From: Orobanche coerulescens
Lineage: Eukaryota > Streptophyta > Magnoliopsida > Lamiales > Orobanchaceae
DNA length: 64,000 nucleotides
Reading direction: 5' to 3'
Assembly (NCBI GenBank): GCA_033398695.1
Contig: CM065814.1
Span: forward strand, 79,316,358-79,380,357
The notes under the pieces were generated by a model. The model was not told the origin of the DNA. It made no database searches and worked only from the letters and a program-made list of their open reading frames with translations. Shown one piece after another: positions 10,234 to 20,846 of the stretch (the first letter of the stretch is position 1; each line of letters starts with the position of its first letter). Made by a program: the position numbers and the translations under genes.

Positions 10234-11457
10234 TGATGGGATAAATAATTTTGTTTTGATAATTGCCAAAAGCTTGATATGGCAAGCCCTGTATCGAAAG
10301 CCGGTTGAAGTTGCAATCCTGTATCGAAGACCTTCTGATAGCGCCAGCATACAGCAAGCTCTCGCGCTACCAAGATACAGCAACAAAGTCTAAATAAAGC
10401 GCCAAGTATGGAAGCTGTCTCGAAACCTCAATACAGCACCCTTCCATACAGCGCCTGACTATTCCAATATGCCTACATCACTAGTGGATACAGCATTCAC
10501 ATCGGAACAGGACTGAAGACCGTTTGAAAAGGAATCTTTAGTATTCACTAAAGTCAAGTACCGTTTGATAAAGAAGTATTTAAATACTGAAGATGTCAGA
10601 GATCTTCAAATCCCGCAATATCCGGATCCTGGTCTATTCAAGTTATCATAGAATCTTACCCAACAGATCTTTTACAACGGATATATTATTCAGAAGACTA
10701 TATATATCTCATAAGAGCGCTGAAGATAATATAGACACATACAGACAGAATATACACCAAAATTACCAAGTGAAGAAGCTATCATTATATACATCAGAGC
10801 AAAACATATCTCCAGAAGCTTTCTGCAAATTAAGATCTAAAGAGATATACAGTGCTCAACATCAAGAACAGTCATCATCAGCTCAAGAACTTCATATTCA
10901 AAGCTACTGTTCTTACCTGGTTACCTACCTTTTACCTTGTGTAAAAACTGAGCTCTGTGTGAACTCAACAAGTTATTCTGACCTGTGTGGGACGAATAAG
11001 AGGACGAAGCTTTGGAACTGTGTGTGAAGAAGCTAGTCAAGAAGGAAGATTTAACCAATCTGTGTGAACGGTTGAAAGCGACAGTCTTTGTATCTATCTG
11101 TGTGAACGATACAAGGATAGGTTTGATTATAAATACATAGTTGTGTACGCAGTATTTATAATAAACGTTTTACTCCTGTGTGGAGGACCAGTGGACGTAG
11201 AGGGTTTACCTCGAACCACTTAAATACTGTGTTATTTACCTTTCGCCGTTACTGTTTTCATAATTGCAATTTATATAAGTATACACTGCAAAACCCTGCA
11301 CGCATCAAGTTAACAGGAGATTAGACCTAGTTGCTGTATCGACAGGCAACTTACTATATTAAAGACTTCCGCTACGCACTCAGATTCGAAAACCATACAG
11401 CCTGTTGCTCAAACATTTCCCAAGCTGTATCGAGTATACTTAAGAAGGAGATCAACA
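10234..11457 (+). repeat. F LTR 3
   Basis: 1,224 bp, TGATGGG...ATCAACA, followed directly by the right GTTCG duplication at 11458-11462. Confidence 0.85.
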
Positions 11458-11462
11458 GTTCG

Positions 11463-11856
11463 GATAATCAACTTACAACCTATCTTACCATATTCCGGTA
11501 ACAAGTATGAACATGATTACGTGTGTTCCTTCCATACATTTTCAATTCGGTTGTTCTATCAAAACATGATCGTGACAACGTATCCCCGAAATGTCATATA
11601 AAGGAACATATTCATTCGGGTTCTAAGTTCAACTCAAAGCTTGCTAACAACATCGAATCCTTGATAAATCCTCCTATAAGAGTGCTATGATTCGATATAA
11701 TCATTACCAAGATATTCATTCATTTTAACAATCGATACTAGAATGTTATCTAATCAAAATCTGCCCATAAAATTCATCCTCTTGAAATCATCTATCATAG
11801 GTGGTAACCTTAACAAGTCATTGATGTAAGAACATTTTCGAAATCATCACCAAAAG
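11463..11856 (-). mobile_element. Element E: LTR part 2
   Basis: About 390 bp of noncoding sequence between F and A. It is assigned to E because removing F (with its GTTCG duplication) joins it to 3418, and removing A joins it to 54043. No gene here. Confidence 0.6.
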
Positions 11857-13699
11857 TGTAATATTCGTAAATTATTAATGTTATTATTATTATTATTATT
11901 TTTCTTTTACACTAGTCTATTAGATTTCAACCCAATTATATCTTCACTTTAGGCCATCCCAGCACCACCATGTCCTCTCCCATTCTCTAATTCTAATGAA
12001 ACATTTTTCAGTTTCTTTCCCAGACTTTAGTTGCCGTCTTTAATCCAAAATAACTCCTGAGAACTTATGACACAAACAATTAACACAAATAAATGAGGGG
12101 CCTTCTAATCATCCCAGTACAGTATAAAAAACTAAGAATCAGACAACTAGAGAAAAAGTACATGAACAGAAACTTTACAGAAGAATTTGGTAAGATTTTT
12201 ATTTTTTTAAGAATTTTTCTTAAAAAAAGAAAATAACGGAGAAGATGAACAGCAACGGCAATTCACTATCGCCGCCGCATCGCCAAAAATCCGCGGCCAA
12301 CCATCCAAACTCCTGAAACAGCCCAAACCAGAACAACCTTCCACCTCTCTTTCCGAAACGAGATCGACAACAACCTATGAAACCCGAGCTGGTTTCAATT
12401 TCTCCATGCGATGAACAATAGCCGAAAAACCACCACCATTTATCGCCCTTGCCGCTGCTTGTGCTCTGTCCATCCGCGGTCGTGACCCTCTGGCATCCCG
12501 CCAATCATTGTGAATTTATGAGAGATAAAAAAACGAAAAAAACATAGAAGATCGAGGGGATGAGAGAGGAAGCGGGGCAGAGTAGAAGAGAGGAAGAGTG
12601 GCGTATGTGGATGGGAATCTGACCTAGTGTTGGATTTTATATCCCAATAATTTTAATCCAAATTTCAATTTAACCCCTGGATATTTTTTATCTTTTGATT
12701 TTACCCCTGTTCAATTTCTAATATCTCAAATTACATCTTTTTAAATCAAATTCAAATATTTTAATATAGTTGGTGTTATTATATATTTTCATACTTTAAT
12801 AATAATATTAAATTATTTTATTGTAGATAACTATGAGAACTTTTGGGCCTAAGATTTCATGAGTCGAGCATCCATACTTAGTCAAGCACTGCATTTGAGG
12901 TGAGATTCATTTTTACTTACTTTCTACCAAATTACATGTCTCGTATGTATATTACATGTTATTTGGCATATATTATAAATTATGATGTGATTTATCATGT
13001 CACACAGACAGAACAGAAAAAATTGTACTTCTAGTACACAGAACATTTAGCCTTCGGGCTCAATTCGCCTCTGGGCTCCGAGTACTCCGTGTAGAAATAC
13101 ACGTAAAAATAGAACAAAAATATTTATGTGTTCAATTATTTATGATATATTCATATGTGGCATGTATAACCTCACTAAGCTCAAGCTTACCCCAAATTTT
13201 TATAAAATATTTTCAGGTTAATGGAGCGGGCGTGGTACTAGTGGAAGATGGTATCAATATAAGCATCAAACTCTTAATATTATTAATTATATTTTAATTT
13301 CTCAAGAATCTTTCAATTTGTAATTTGAATGTTTTGCGGACGTTAACAATGGCCTTATTTTTTATAAATGATGAATGTTTGGTATAATTTTACGTAATTA
13401 GACGTAATATAAATTCTGTACTTAATATTTTGGTTGCATTTTAAATTGAAGTTTTCGTTAATCCTTTACATTTATTTAATCACTAAAGTTTACTATGAAT
13501 TTTTGTTTATCTCAAAAAAAACATTATTAGTTCTTCTTCTAAATGATATTTATATGATATTATATTATTACATAGCTTTCGCACGTTATTATTTTATTTA
13601 AAGGAAAATTTTAAATTAAGATAATAAAAGTTATTATAAATAATTAAAATATGTAGATGTTTTCAAGATTTAATTATAAATTAAAATTAGGATGTTACA
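11857..13699 (+). repeat. A 5' LTR
   Basis: TGTAATATTCG...GATGTTACA. A TATA box (TATAAAAA, 12123-12130) sits in the first part. No AGCGCACGCTA-type array is present upstream of it, unlike B, C and D. The minus ORF at 12220-12504 is in a GC-rich transcribed stretch and I do not call it a gene. A 6-bp hairpin closing a GAAA loop lies at 13088-13103. Confidence 0.85.
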
Positions 13700-13702
13700 T
13701 TG

Positions 13703-13716
13703 TGGTATCAGAGAAC
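13703..13716 (+). promoter_or_regulatory. A primer-binding site
   Basis: TGGTATCAGAGAAC, three bases after the LTR; tRNA-iMet type. Confidence 0.8.
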
Positions 13717-13955
13717 ATTATGATTCTGCATACCCTTCTATATGAAAATATTATTCAGTGATACCATTCCATGGTACTTCGCCAGCTTCAACAGGTACAT
13801 ATTTTAATTTAGAAATTCTGATATGCATATATCTTGAAGTATTTTCATTTTCTTAAATTGTGGATATGCTTGATTGCTCAGTTAATATTATGGTTCGATA
13901 TTATTTGTATATTGGACAATGCATTTACACATTATAGAATAATCCATGCGAGTAG

Positions 13956-14405
13956 ATGGCTCGCACGAGATTAAACACTAGGAAATCAACTTCATGTTCA
14001 TTGGTATTGAGAAGCACGAGGGTTGGGACTTTTCGAGAATACCAAAGGCCAGACCATCACGACATAGGCGATCACATTAACACTATGGCGAGGAATTTTG
14101 TTCGTGTTATGCAGGATGGAGTTACCGACTACCTTGTTGTTGTGAAGCTTATGGAGACTCTTCCCCCTACTTGGAGTCTCCGAGCGACGATGCTACTCCT
14201 AAATCTGGTAGACTTGACCTCGACCTCAGACACTCCCGTAATCGACTTTGTGGAATTCTCAGCCGAGTTACATCGAATGTGGCTTCGTGAACGCTGTGGT
14301 CTGGATGAAATTCCGACAGTGATGAAGATGAAGAAGAAGATCCAAGCGAAGATGCCAGTGTGGCTTCGGCATCTACGGCATAATTCGAACTCAGATATAA
14401 TTTAG
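13956..14405 (+). CDS. Unrecognised 149-codon frame in A's leader/gag region
   Basis: An open frame from ATG 13956 to a stop at 14403-14405. The start (MARTRLNTRKSTS) resembles the basic N-termini of gypsy gag proteins, and the position, 240 bp after the primer site, suits gag. The rest is not recognisable to me: a METLPPTWSLRATML segment, a DFVEFSAELHRMWLR segment and a very basic MKMKKKIQAKM run. The recognisable gypsy gag homology starts only at about 14750. The frame may be a diverged gag N-terminus, a captured foreign segment or chance. Confidence 0.35.
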   Translation: MARTRLNTRKSTSCSLVLRSTRVGTFREYQRPDHHDIGDHINTMARNFVRVMQDGVTDYLVVVKLMETLPPTWSLRATMLLLNLVDLTSTSDTPVIDFVEFSAELHRMWLRERCGLDEIPTVMKMKKKIQAKMPVWLRHLRHNSNSDII

Positions 14406-14750
14406 ATTTGAGAATAAATTATGAGTATATTAGTATTTAATTATCATAGATTTGGCATCCGGTGTTTAACAATTTTATTTCTGAGTGCAATAATGTATTT
14501 TTATTTCCACTTAAAATAATCATAAAAAATTAATAATGGGTCAATATTTTACATATATTTATTTTCTTTCCAGTAATGAGTATGGCCTATATTCATAAAA
14601 TTCTGCAATAATATCTAGACATAGAATCTTACCAGTAATCAAAATTTTGAACATTAGGAAAATGTTTCGAGGCGGGCACGCACTGGGAGAGGAGGAAATG
14701 AATGTGCTATGAATGGAGGGCGTAGGGAACAAGAAAATAATGCTAAGGTA
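14406..14750 (+). other. AT-rich noncoding stretch inside A
   Basis: No gene and no repeat identified. It separates the 13956 frame from the gag remnant and may be a small insertion or decayed gag. Confidence 0.4.
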
Positions 14751-14753
14751 CCT

Positions 14754-15055
14754 GCTGGAAACCAGTACCAAGTGGTGGAACAATTCCATCGCTTCAGACC
14801 CCCAACACTCACTGGAAATGAAGAACCTACTTTTGTGGAAGAATGGATTTGATTGTTAGAACGAACTTTTAGGCTGATCGGATGTACGAATGCACAAGGA
14901 GTAATCTGTGCTGAATATCAGCTTATGGAAGGAGTTGACAGTTGATGAGAGCTATTGGAGGACTCAACCAGAAGAGGAACGAGAAGCCCTAACTTGGAAT
15001 GAGTTTAAGGTTATACTCAGAGAAATAACTCTAGTCTTGCTTGGGGATAAGTAGA
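14754..15055 (+). pseudogene. A gag remnant
   Basis: One reading frame gives a gypsy gag segment: a FHRFRPPTLTGNEEPTFVEEW block, then LLERTFRLIGCTNAQG, then AEYQLMEG. This is the conserved capsid stretch of plant Ty3/gypsy gag (retrotransposon gag family). It is broken by TGA after VEEWI and again near 14944, and continues in a shifted frame to the block around TWNEF (about 14995). The zinc knuckle and the protease that should follow are absent, so a deletion joins gag to the linker before RT at about 15055. Confidence 0.65.
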
Positions 15056-15105
15056 CTACATTTTTCGGAGCAAAGACTTGTACCTCACATAGGTTTATAT
15101 CTGCC

Positions 15106-16755
15106 ATGAAAGCAATTAAAAGGCTTAAAATAGGCAAATGTCAAGGATACCTGGTGAACATAGTTGGTTCACAGGAATTGTCAGTCTTAGATGTATCAAA
15201 TGTGAAGGAATTTCCAGATGTGTTTCCTGATGATTTGCCTGGAATTCCACCTGATAGACAAGTAGAGTTCACAATTTACTTGATACCTAAAGCAACACCG
15301 GTATCAAAGGCTCCTTATCGGATGGCGCCAAAAGAATTACAGGAATTGAAGGTTCAACTGCACGAGTTGCTGGACTGGAATTTTATTCGTCCAAGTGTTT
15401 CCCCATGGGGAGCACCGGTTCTTTTCGTCAATAAGAAAGATGGTACATTCAGAACGTGTATCGACTATCATGAGGTAAATCAACTCACAATTAAAAATAA
15501 GTATCCATTCCCAAGGATCGGGGATTCGTCTGACCAACTTAGAGGAGCGGGAATTTTCTCTAAGATTGATCTGATATCGGAATATCATCAATTGAAAATA
15601 AAGGAGGATGATATTTCTAAGACAGCCTTTCGGATAAGATATGGGCACTACGAATTTGTAGTAATGCCCTTTGGACTAAGTAATGCCCTAGTCGTATTTA
15701 TGGATTTGATGAATCGAGTATTTCACCAATATTTGGATAAATCCGTTATTGTATTCATTGACGATATCTTGGTATATTCTAAATATGTAAAACAACATGA
15801 GGAATATTTAAGAATAGTATTGGAGACTCTTCGCAATGAGAAATTATACGCGAAGTGTAAGAAATGTGAGTTTTGGATTGATCGAGTAGTATTTCTCGGT
15901 CATGTGGTGACCGCTCAGGGGATTGAAGTCGATCCAGTCAAGGTCGAAGCAATAAACAGTTGGGAAGGACTTACGAATGCGAATGAAGTTCGAAGTTTAG
16001 TCGGTTACTATAGGAGATTTATCGAGGGCTTGTCAAAGCTAGCAGCACCTATGATGAAGTTGACTCGAAAAGGGGAGAAATTCTTATGGATCGATAAGTG
16101 TGAAGTGAGTTTTCTAGAATTAAAGAAAAGGTTGACGACGGCACCTGTGTTGACAATTCCAGACCCTACGAAGGATTTTGTAATATACAATGATGCGTCG
16201 AAGCAAGGTCTTGGCTGTGTTCTGATGCAGCATGGCAAGGTGGTTGCATACGCATTTAGACAACTTAAACAGTATGAGTTAAACTACCCGACTCATGATT
16301 TAGAACTAGCCGCTGTAGTTCATGCGCTAAAGATTTGGCGGCATTACTTGTACGGAGGAAGGTGTGAAATCGTTATCGATCATAAAAGTTTGAAATATTT
16401 TTTTACTCAAAAGGAGCTAAACATGAGGCAAAGGAGGTGGCTTGAGTTAGTGAAAGATTATGATTGCACTATCCAATATCATCCAGCCAAGGCCAACGTA
16501 GTTGCAGATGACTTAAGTCGCAAGACGAGAGGAGAATTGTGTAATATGTTCACTACTCAAGAGCAGCTCATTCAAGATTTTTCGAAAATGAATATTGAAG
16601 TGGTTAGGCCACCAAAGGGAACAACATCAATTTTATCAGCTCTAGTGGTTCAACCAACCTTACAGGAAAGAATTAAAAGAGCTCAATCCCAGGATCAGAT
16701 ATTAAGTAGAATGAAAGAGTTGGCCATATCTGAAGATAATAAGGGTTTCGAATAG
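15106..16755 (+). pseudogene. A reverse transcriptase and RNase H (pol, N-terminal frame)
   Basis: An open frame of 549 codons. It starts in the linker before RT ([14 protein letters not shown], residues about 38-51). RT covers about 60-240, with the CIDYHEVN block, MPFGLSNA, and the catalytic FIDDILVYS (Asp-Asp kept). RNase H follows from about 335 with [13 protein letters not shown] and the [18 protein letters not shown] block, ending in [15 protein letters not shown]. These domains would copy element RNA into DNA and remove the RNA strand. Odd points: HEVN for the usual REVN or RELN, and SNALVVF for TNAPAVF. The frame ends at TAG 16753, where a shift separates it from integrase. The ATG at 15106 is just the first in frame. 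Confidence 0.9.
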
Positions 16756-17570
16756 CAAGTGATGGTACCTTGATGTACGAAGGGAGAATTTGTGTACCCA
16801 GAGATAAGGGTATGATAAAGGTAATTTTAATCGAAGCTCACAGTATGCCATATACTGTCCACCCTGGCAGTACGAAAATGTACCAAGATCTTAAGAAAAT
16901 ATTTTGGTGGAAAGGAATGAAGAATGATATAGGGAAATTTGTGGAGAGTTGTTTGACTTGTCAATAAGTCAAGGCCGAGCATCAACGACCATCAGGATTA
17001 CTCAAACCACTTGAGATTCCAGAATGGAAGTGGGAACATATAGCCATGGATTTCGTAGTTGGTCTACCCACAACTATTAAAGGAAATACTGTAGTTTGGG
17101 TGATTGTCGACAAAATGACAAAATCTACTCATTTTCTGCCAGTCAAGATGACGTTTAAGATGAATCAGTACGCACTAATGTATGTCAAGGATATAGTGAG
17201 ATTACATGGAGTTCCGGTATCAATAGTGTCCAATAGAGACCCGTATTTTACTTCAAGGTTTTGGAAAAGTTTGCATGAAGCTATGGGAATAAAGTTAAAT
17301 TTCAGCACTGCTTACCATCCTCAAACATATGGTCAAATGGAGCGAACAAATCAAATCCTTGAAGATACGCTGAGAGCAAGCATACTGGATGCAAATGGTG
17401 ATTGGGAATCACTACTACCTTTAGTTGAATTTTCCTACAATAATAGTTATCAAGCCACAATTGGGATAGCACCATACGAAGCTCTATATAGAAGAAAAAT
17501 GTAGATCTCCATTGTATTGGGATGAATTTGGAGAAAGCAAAATATTGGGACCTGAGTTAGTTTAGGAAAC
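16756..17570 (+). pseudogene. A integrase (zinc-binding and catalytic core)
   Basis: The frame shifts after 16755. 16770-16967 gives the zinc-binding HHCC domain (HSMPYTVHPGSTKMYQDL...CLTC), ending at TAA. 17046-17504 gives the catalytic core: Asp in MDFVVGLP, Asp in SNRDPYF and Glu in QMERTNQ, the DDE triad that joins element DNA to the target. Another shift lies near 17504 (YRRK then SPLYWDEF in another frame). The triad looks intact but at least three frame interruptions prevent expression. Confidence 0.85.
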
Positions 17571-18013
17571 AGTCGGAAGAGTTAAGATGATCCAAGAGAG
17601 AATTAAAATTGCTCAGGACTGACAGAAGTCATATGCTGATAAGCGTAGAAATTAGTTACATTTTGATGTTGGAGATAAAGTATTTTTTAAAAGTGGCCCC
17701 AATAAAAGAATTTTTCGTTTTGAAAAAAAAGGAAATCTTCGACCAAGATCTGTCGGACCAATCGAAATTCTTGAACGAATTGGAGGATTGGCATATCGTC
17801 TCGCTTTACCACCTGAATTTGCTTCAGTACACAATGTATTCCATGTCTCTATGCTCAGAAAATATGCGCATGATCCGAGTCATGTAATCATCAACGCGAA
17901 CTTGGACATTAACAAAGATTTAACGTATGAGGAGCTACCGTGTGCAATACTCGAGAAAAAAGTTCACAAATTGAGAAACAAAGATATCACATTGATTAAA
18001 GTGCAGTAGAATC
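17571..18013 (+). pseudogene. A integrase C-terminal part (interrupted by H)
   Basis: Shifted frames carry the C-terminal integrase region: HFDVGDKVF, FRFEKKGNLRPR, PIEILERIGGLAYRLALPP and VHNVFHVSMLRKY (17650-17870), then DPSHVI and EELPCAILEKK. This SH3-like tail is typical of gypsy integrases and binds DNA. The frame stops at 18008, four bases before the H insertion, and resumes beyond H at 29865. Confidence 0.75.
18009..18013. repeat. Target-site duplication of H (left)
   Basis: GAATC, repeated exactly at 29860-29864. Confidence 0.9.
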
Positions 18014-18368
18014 TGTTGGGATTCGGTGCCTAAAACGAAGGCACAACGGAAGTGGTAAAATGAAAATTAATTCGATCCGAATCCCTACGAGGATCGATCG
18101 AGCTACGTATATACGAATATATAAAAGAAAAACAAGAGTTGTAAGAAACTCACCCTTGAAGTTCATTGATTAAATGGTAACCTTATCTTGAGCTATTCCC
18201 CAAGCTTTACTTGTATTCTCAACGATCCGAAGTACTCCAAGCACTTGAATGATCCAACGCCGAAAGCACTGCGTCTCTACTTGCCACGCGCTGGAAAAAT
18301 GATCGGAATGATACTCACCTCGTTATCCTCCAAGGATACGGCTAGAACAAGGTGAGTAAGCTTATGTG

Positions 18369-18370
<2 letters not shown>

Positions 18371-18410
<40 letters not shown>
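18371..18410. repeat. (AT)20 microsatellite
   Basis: An uninterrupted AT repeat inside H's 3' LTR. The matching site in the 5' LTR holds only a few units. Confidence 0.9.
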
Positions 18411-18413
<3 letters not shown>

Positions 18414-19439
18414 TCTAAGTGTATAATATATATCTCTCTCAATTAATGTCTTGATATATCTCCAAGAAAAATCAAGATAATGAAGATGTAGTAAAAGAGT
18501 TGGAAAAACTATTTTTTTTCTTCTCTCTCTCTTCCACTCACGGCTCAATGCAAGAAAAAATACAAGCTTGCGTTTGAGATTTTTCTACTCCTTTTATTCT
18601 TCTTCCACAAGACAAATAAACACCTTTTTGATCACAAGAGATATCTGTTCCCTCCAAAGTCTTTGGTCTACCAATTATAAAATTGGAGACAAAGACCAAT
18701 AATGAGGTTGGTGAGATGGGGCGGCCATCTAGAAGAACCGGGATGAGTTCGGTCCGTTTCAGACTCCCGAGAGTCCAAACAGATAAACCCCGACTCCGTT
18801 CCGATGTATTTATATCGATTAATTAATCCAATTAATTAATCATATCAAATACATAATAACATAATTAAATTCTCCAAGAAATAATTATATTCATGAATTA
18901 AATTAATCACCCAGTAATATATTTAATCCATTAGGCCGTTGTAATATCCGCAATTTTCGATTTTCGGTAAATTTCTTTTTTCGGTCGGAGTCCGTTTCGA
19001 CGACTCGCTTGGGACCGTCTCATCATTCTGAGAATGATTAATTCTGCACTTTTTGTCATCCGAGTTCGTTTCGGTATCGTTTTGCTGAGTTCCGAGCTTT
19101 TTAACGACTTTTCCGCACTTGAGTTCGATTCTTGCGAATCTCGTCCGAAACTGTTGTTTCGAGTTTCTCGTAAGTTCATTTAATGTTATTATTCATGTTG
19201 CGAGCTTTGGTTTGGTGTTTCGATCGCGTATCGTGATTTTAGGACGTTTTGGGCCATTTTCGTAATTTCCCAAAGTTTTGGGCAATTACTTTCCGTTGTC
19301 GAATTTCGAGCCTTCGGGTGGTCGGAATCAGGTGTTCTCTCAGTATTCGGATTCGTATTTACGAGTACTTCGTAACCGTGCTTTCGGTTTACGCTCGTGT
19401 CCGAGTTTCGGATTTTTCTGACCGTCGGATCGACCGAGT

Positions 19440-19597
19440 CATGGTGGCCGGACACATGCGAACGGCCACAGAACGCGGCGCCAACGCCGTGTCTTGCGCC
19501 GGGTCGGCCAGGACCAGCAGCCCTGCCGAGACACGGCCGAGACACCCGGCCCGGTCCTGGCCGTTTCTTTGCGCCGTGTCCGGCAGGGCTATAAATA
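19440..19597 (+). promoter_or_regulatory. U3 motif cluster and TATA box of solo LTR I
   Basis: A GC-rich block just upstream of TATAAATA (19590) contains repeated GACACGGC / GCCGTGTC words on both strands (near 19485, 19529 and 19575) and GGCGCC. It occupies the same position as the 23-bp arrays of B, C and D but has a different motif. Confidence 0.55.
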
Positions 19598-20525
19598 TGG
19601 CAGAGCAGTCGGGTTTTTCTTTATTTTTCTCACTCGTTTCTTCCTCTTCTGCGGCTGTAACTTTGATTATCATGGAGAGATGTTGTTAGGGGTTAAATCC
19701 ATGAAGTTTTGAAGTTCATAACATCGATTAATCCTTCCATAACTTGCTCCGATCGACCGAATCAAGGCAAGTTTTCTTAAAATATAGTTTTGGGGATTTT
19801 GTTCGATTTGTCCGTTTAATCCGTTTTAACTCAGAATATTGATGGATTGATGATTGTTGAGCTATATTATATCTAATTCCTTGTTATTCCACGGTTGGAT
19901 TGCCACGGATTTGTCGTTTTATTGAGTATTTTATCGACGCCTTGAAGGTGTTCGATAAAATGTCACAAAGAGAATTTGAGCGTTCTACGATTATTCTTCC
20001 TCGTATGATCGATGATTTATTGATTATATGTTGTTAGGGTCGAATTCTTGTGAAGAACTCGAGTCGGAACCCTTCCGTTCGTTGTCTCCTTTGGGGTCCG
20101 AGCTTCCGATCAACCGTGTTCTTCGGAGCGTTTGGTAGCGGTTATTAAGGCAAGTATCTTATTATACGAATTGTATCTTGTGACTAGTAATTACGTATGA
20201 TATGTATGATGATTTTGCTTGCCTCCGTAAATATGTTCCGTTTGAGTTGGTTGTGTTTTCCGAAATTTGAAGGCTTTGTGATAATAGTGATATATTGGTA
20301 TCCGTGTTAGGCGTTGTGCCATTTGTGCAGGATTGCGATGTACATATGAGATGGTTGTACACGTGGTTGTTCAATGTATTGTGTACCGAATGTGTGTTAT
20401 GTTGGTTAAGAGTCGTTGTGATGATCATGATATTTGTGTTGTTTTGGTTTACATACTTGATTGTACATTTCATTGTAATGTGGAATAGCTTGACATTTAA
20501 TGATTATGAATTGTGTCGTGTAGAT

Positions 20526-20846
20526 GTGTGTGTGTTCCAGGTAGGGTCTGACGAGGCCTCTGGAGTTCGGTACATGATGTGTACGAACAAAGTGTGTGAT
20601 CCAGGTAGGGTCTGACGAGGCCTCTGGAGTCCGGTACATGACGTGTACGGACAAGTTGTGTGATCCAGGTAGGGTCCAGCGAGGCCTCAGTAGTTCTGTA
20701 CATGATGTGTACGAACAGTGTGTGTGGCCGGGTAGGGTCCGTTGAGGCCTCCGGAGTTCGGTACATGATGTGTACGAACAGTGTGTGTGGTCCGGGTAAG
20801 GTCCGTCGAGGCCTCCGGAGTTCGGTACATGATGTGTACGAACAAT
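20526..20846 (+). repeat. Five 64-bp tandem repeats, each with a hairpin
   Basis: Hairpins start at 20565, 20629, 20693, 20756 and 20820 (spacing 64, 64, 63, 64). Each has a 9-bp stem (arms of the GTTCG-TACA / TGTA-CGAAC type with one bulged base) closing a TGATG-type loop. In unit 2 both arms differ (GTCCG / CGGAC), so pairing is kept. The repeat lies in the transcribed part of the LTR. Each unit also carries GGGTC(T/C)...GAGGCCTC, a word shared with other LTR families here. Confidence 0.75.

Larger units (their letters stand above)
3424..11457 (+). mobile_element. Element F: tandem LTR-internal-LTR-internal-LTR, copia-like, gag only
   Basis: A single 5-bp duplication (GTTCG) brackets three LTRs (3424-4626, 6816-8034, 10234-11457) and two internal regions (4627-6815, 8035-10233). 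Each LTR begins TGATGGG and ends CAACA. Each internal region opens with a TGGTATC primer site and closes with a purine-rich AAAAAGGGGGAAAT tract. The internal regions are 2.2 kb and encode only a gag-like protein, with no protease, integrase, RT or RNase H. One target duplication around three LTRs suggests a single insertion later expanded by recombination between LTRs, or insertion of an already tandem cDNA. Confidence 0.85.

Noticed and set aside
3424..11457. F as two or three separate insertions
   Set aside because: Only the outer ends have a target duplication (GTTCG); the middle LTR is flanked by purine tract and primer site, as in a tandem.
19249..19712. Overlapping ORFs in solo LTR I
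   Set aside because: GC-rich U3 sequence with few stops; open in four frames, no recognisable domain, and interrupted by the TATA box region.
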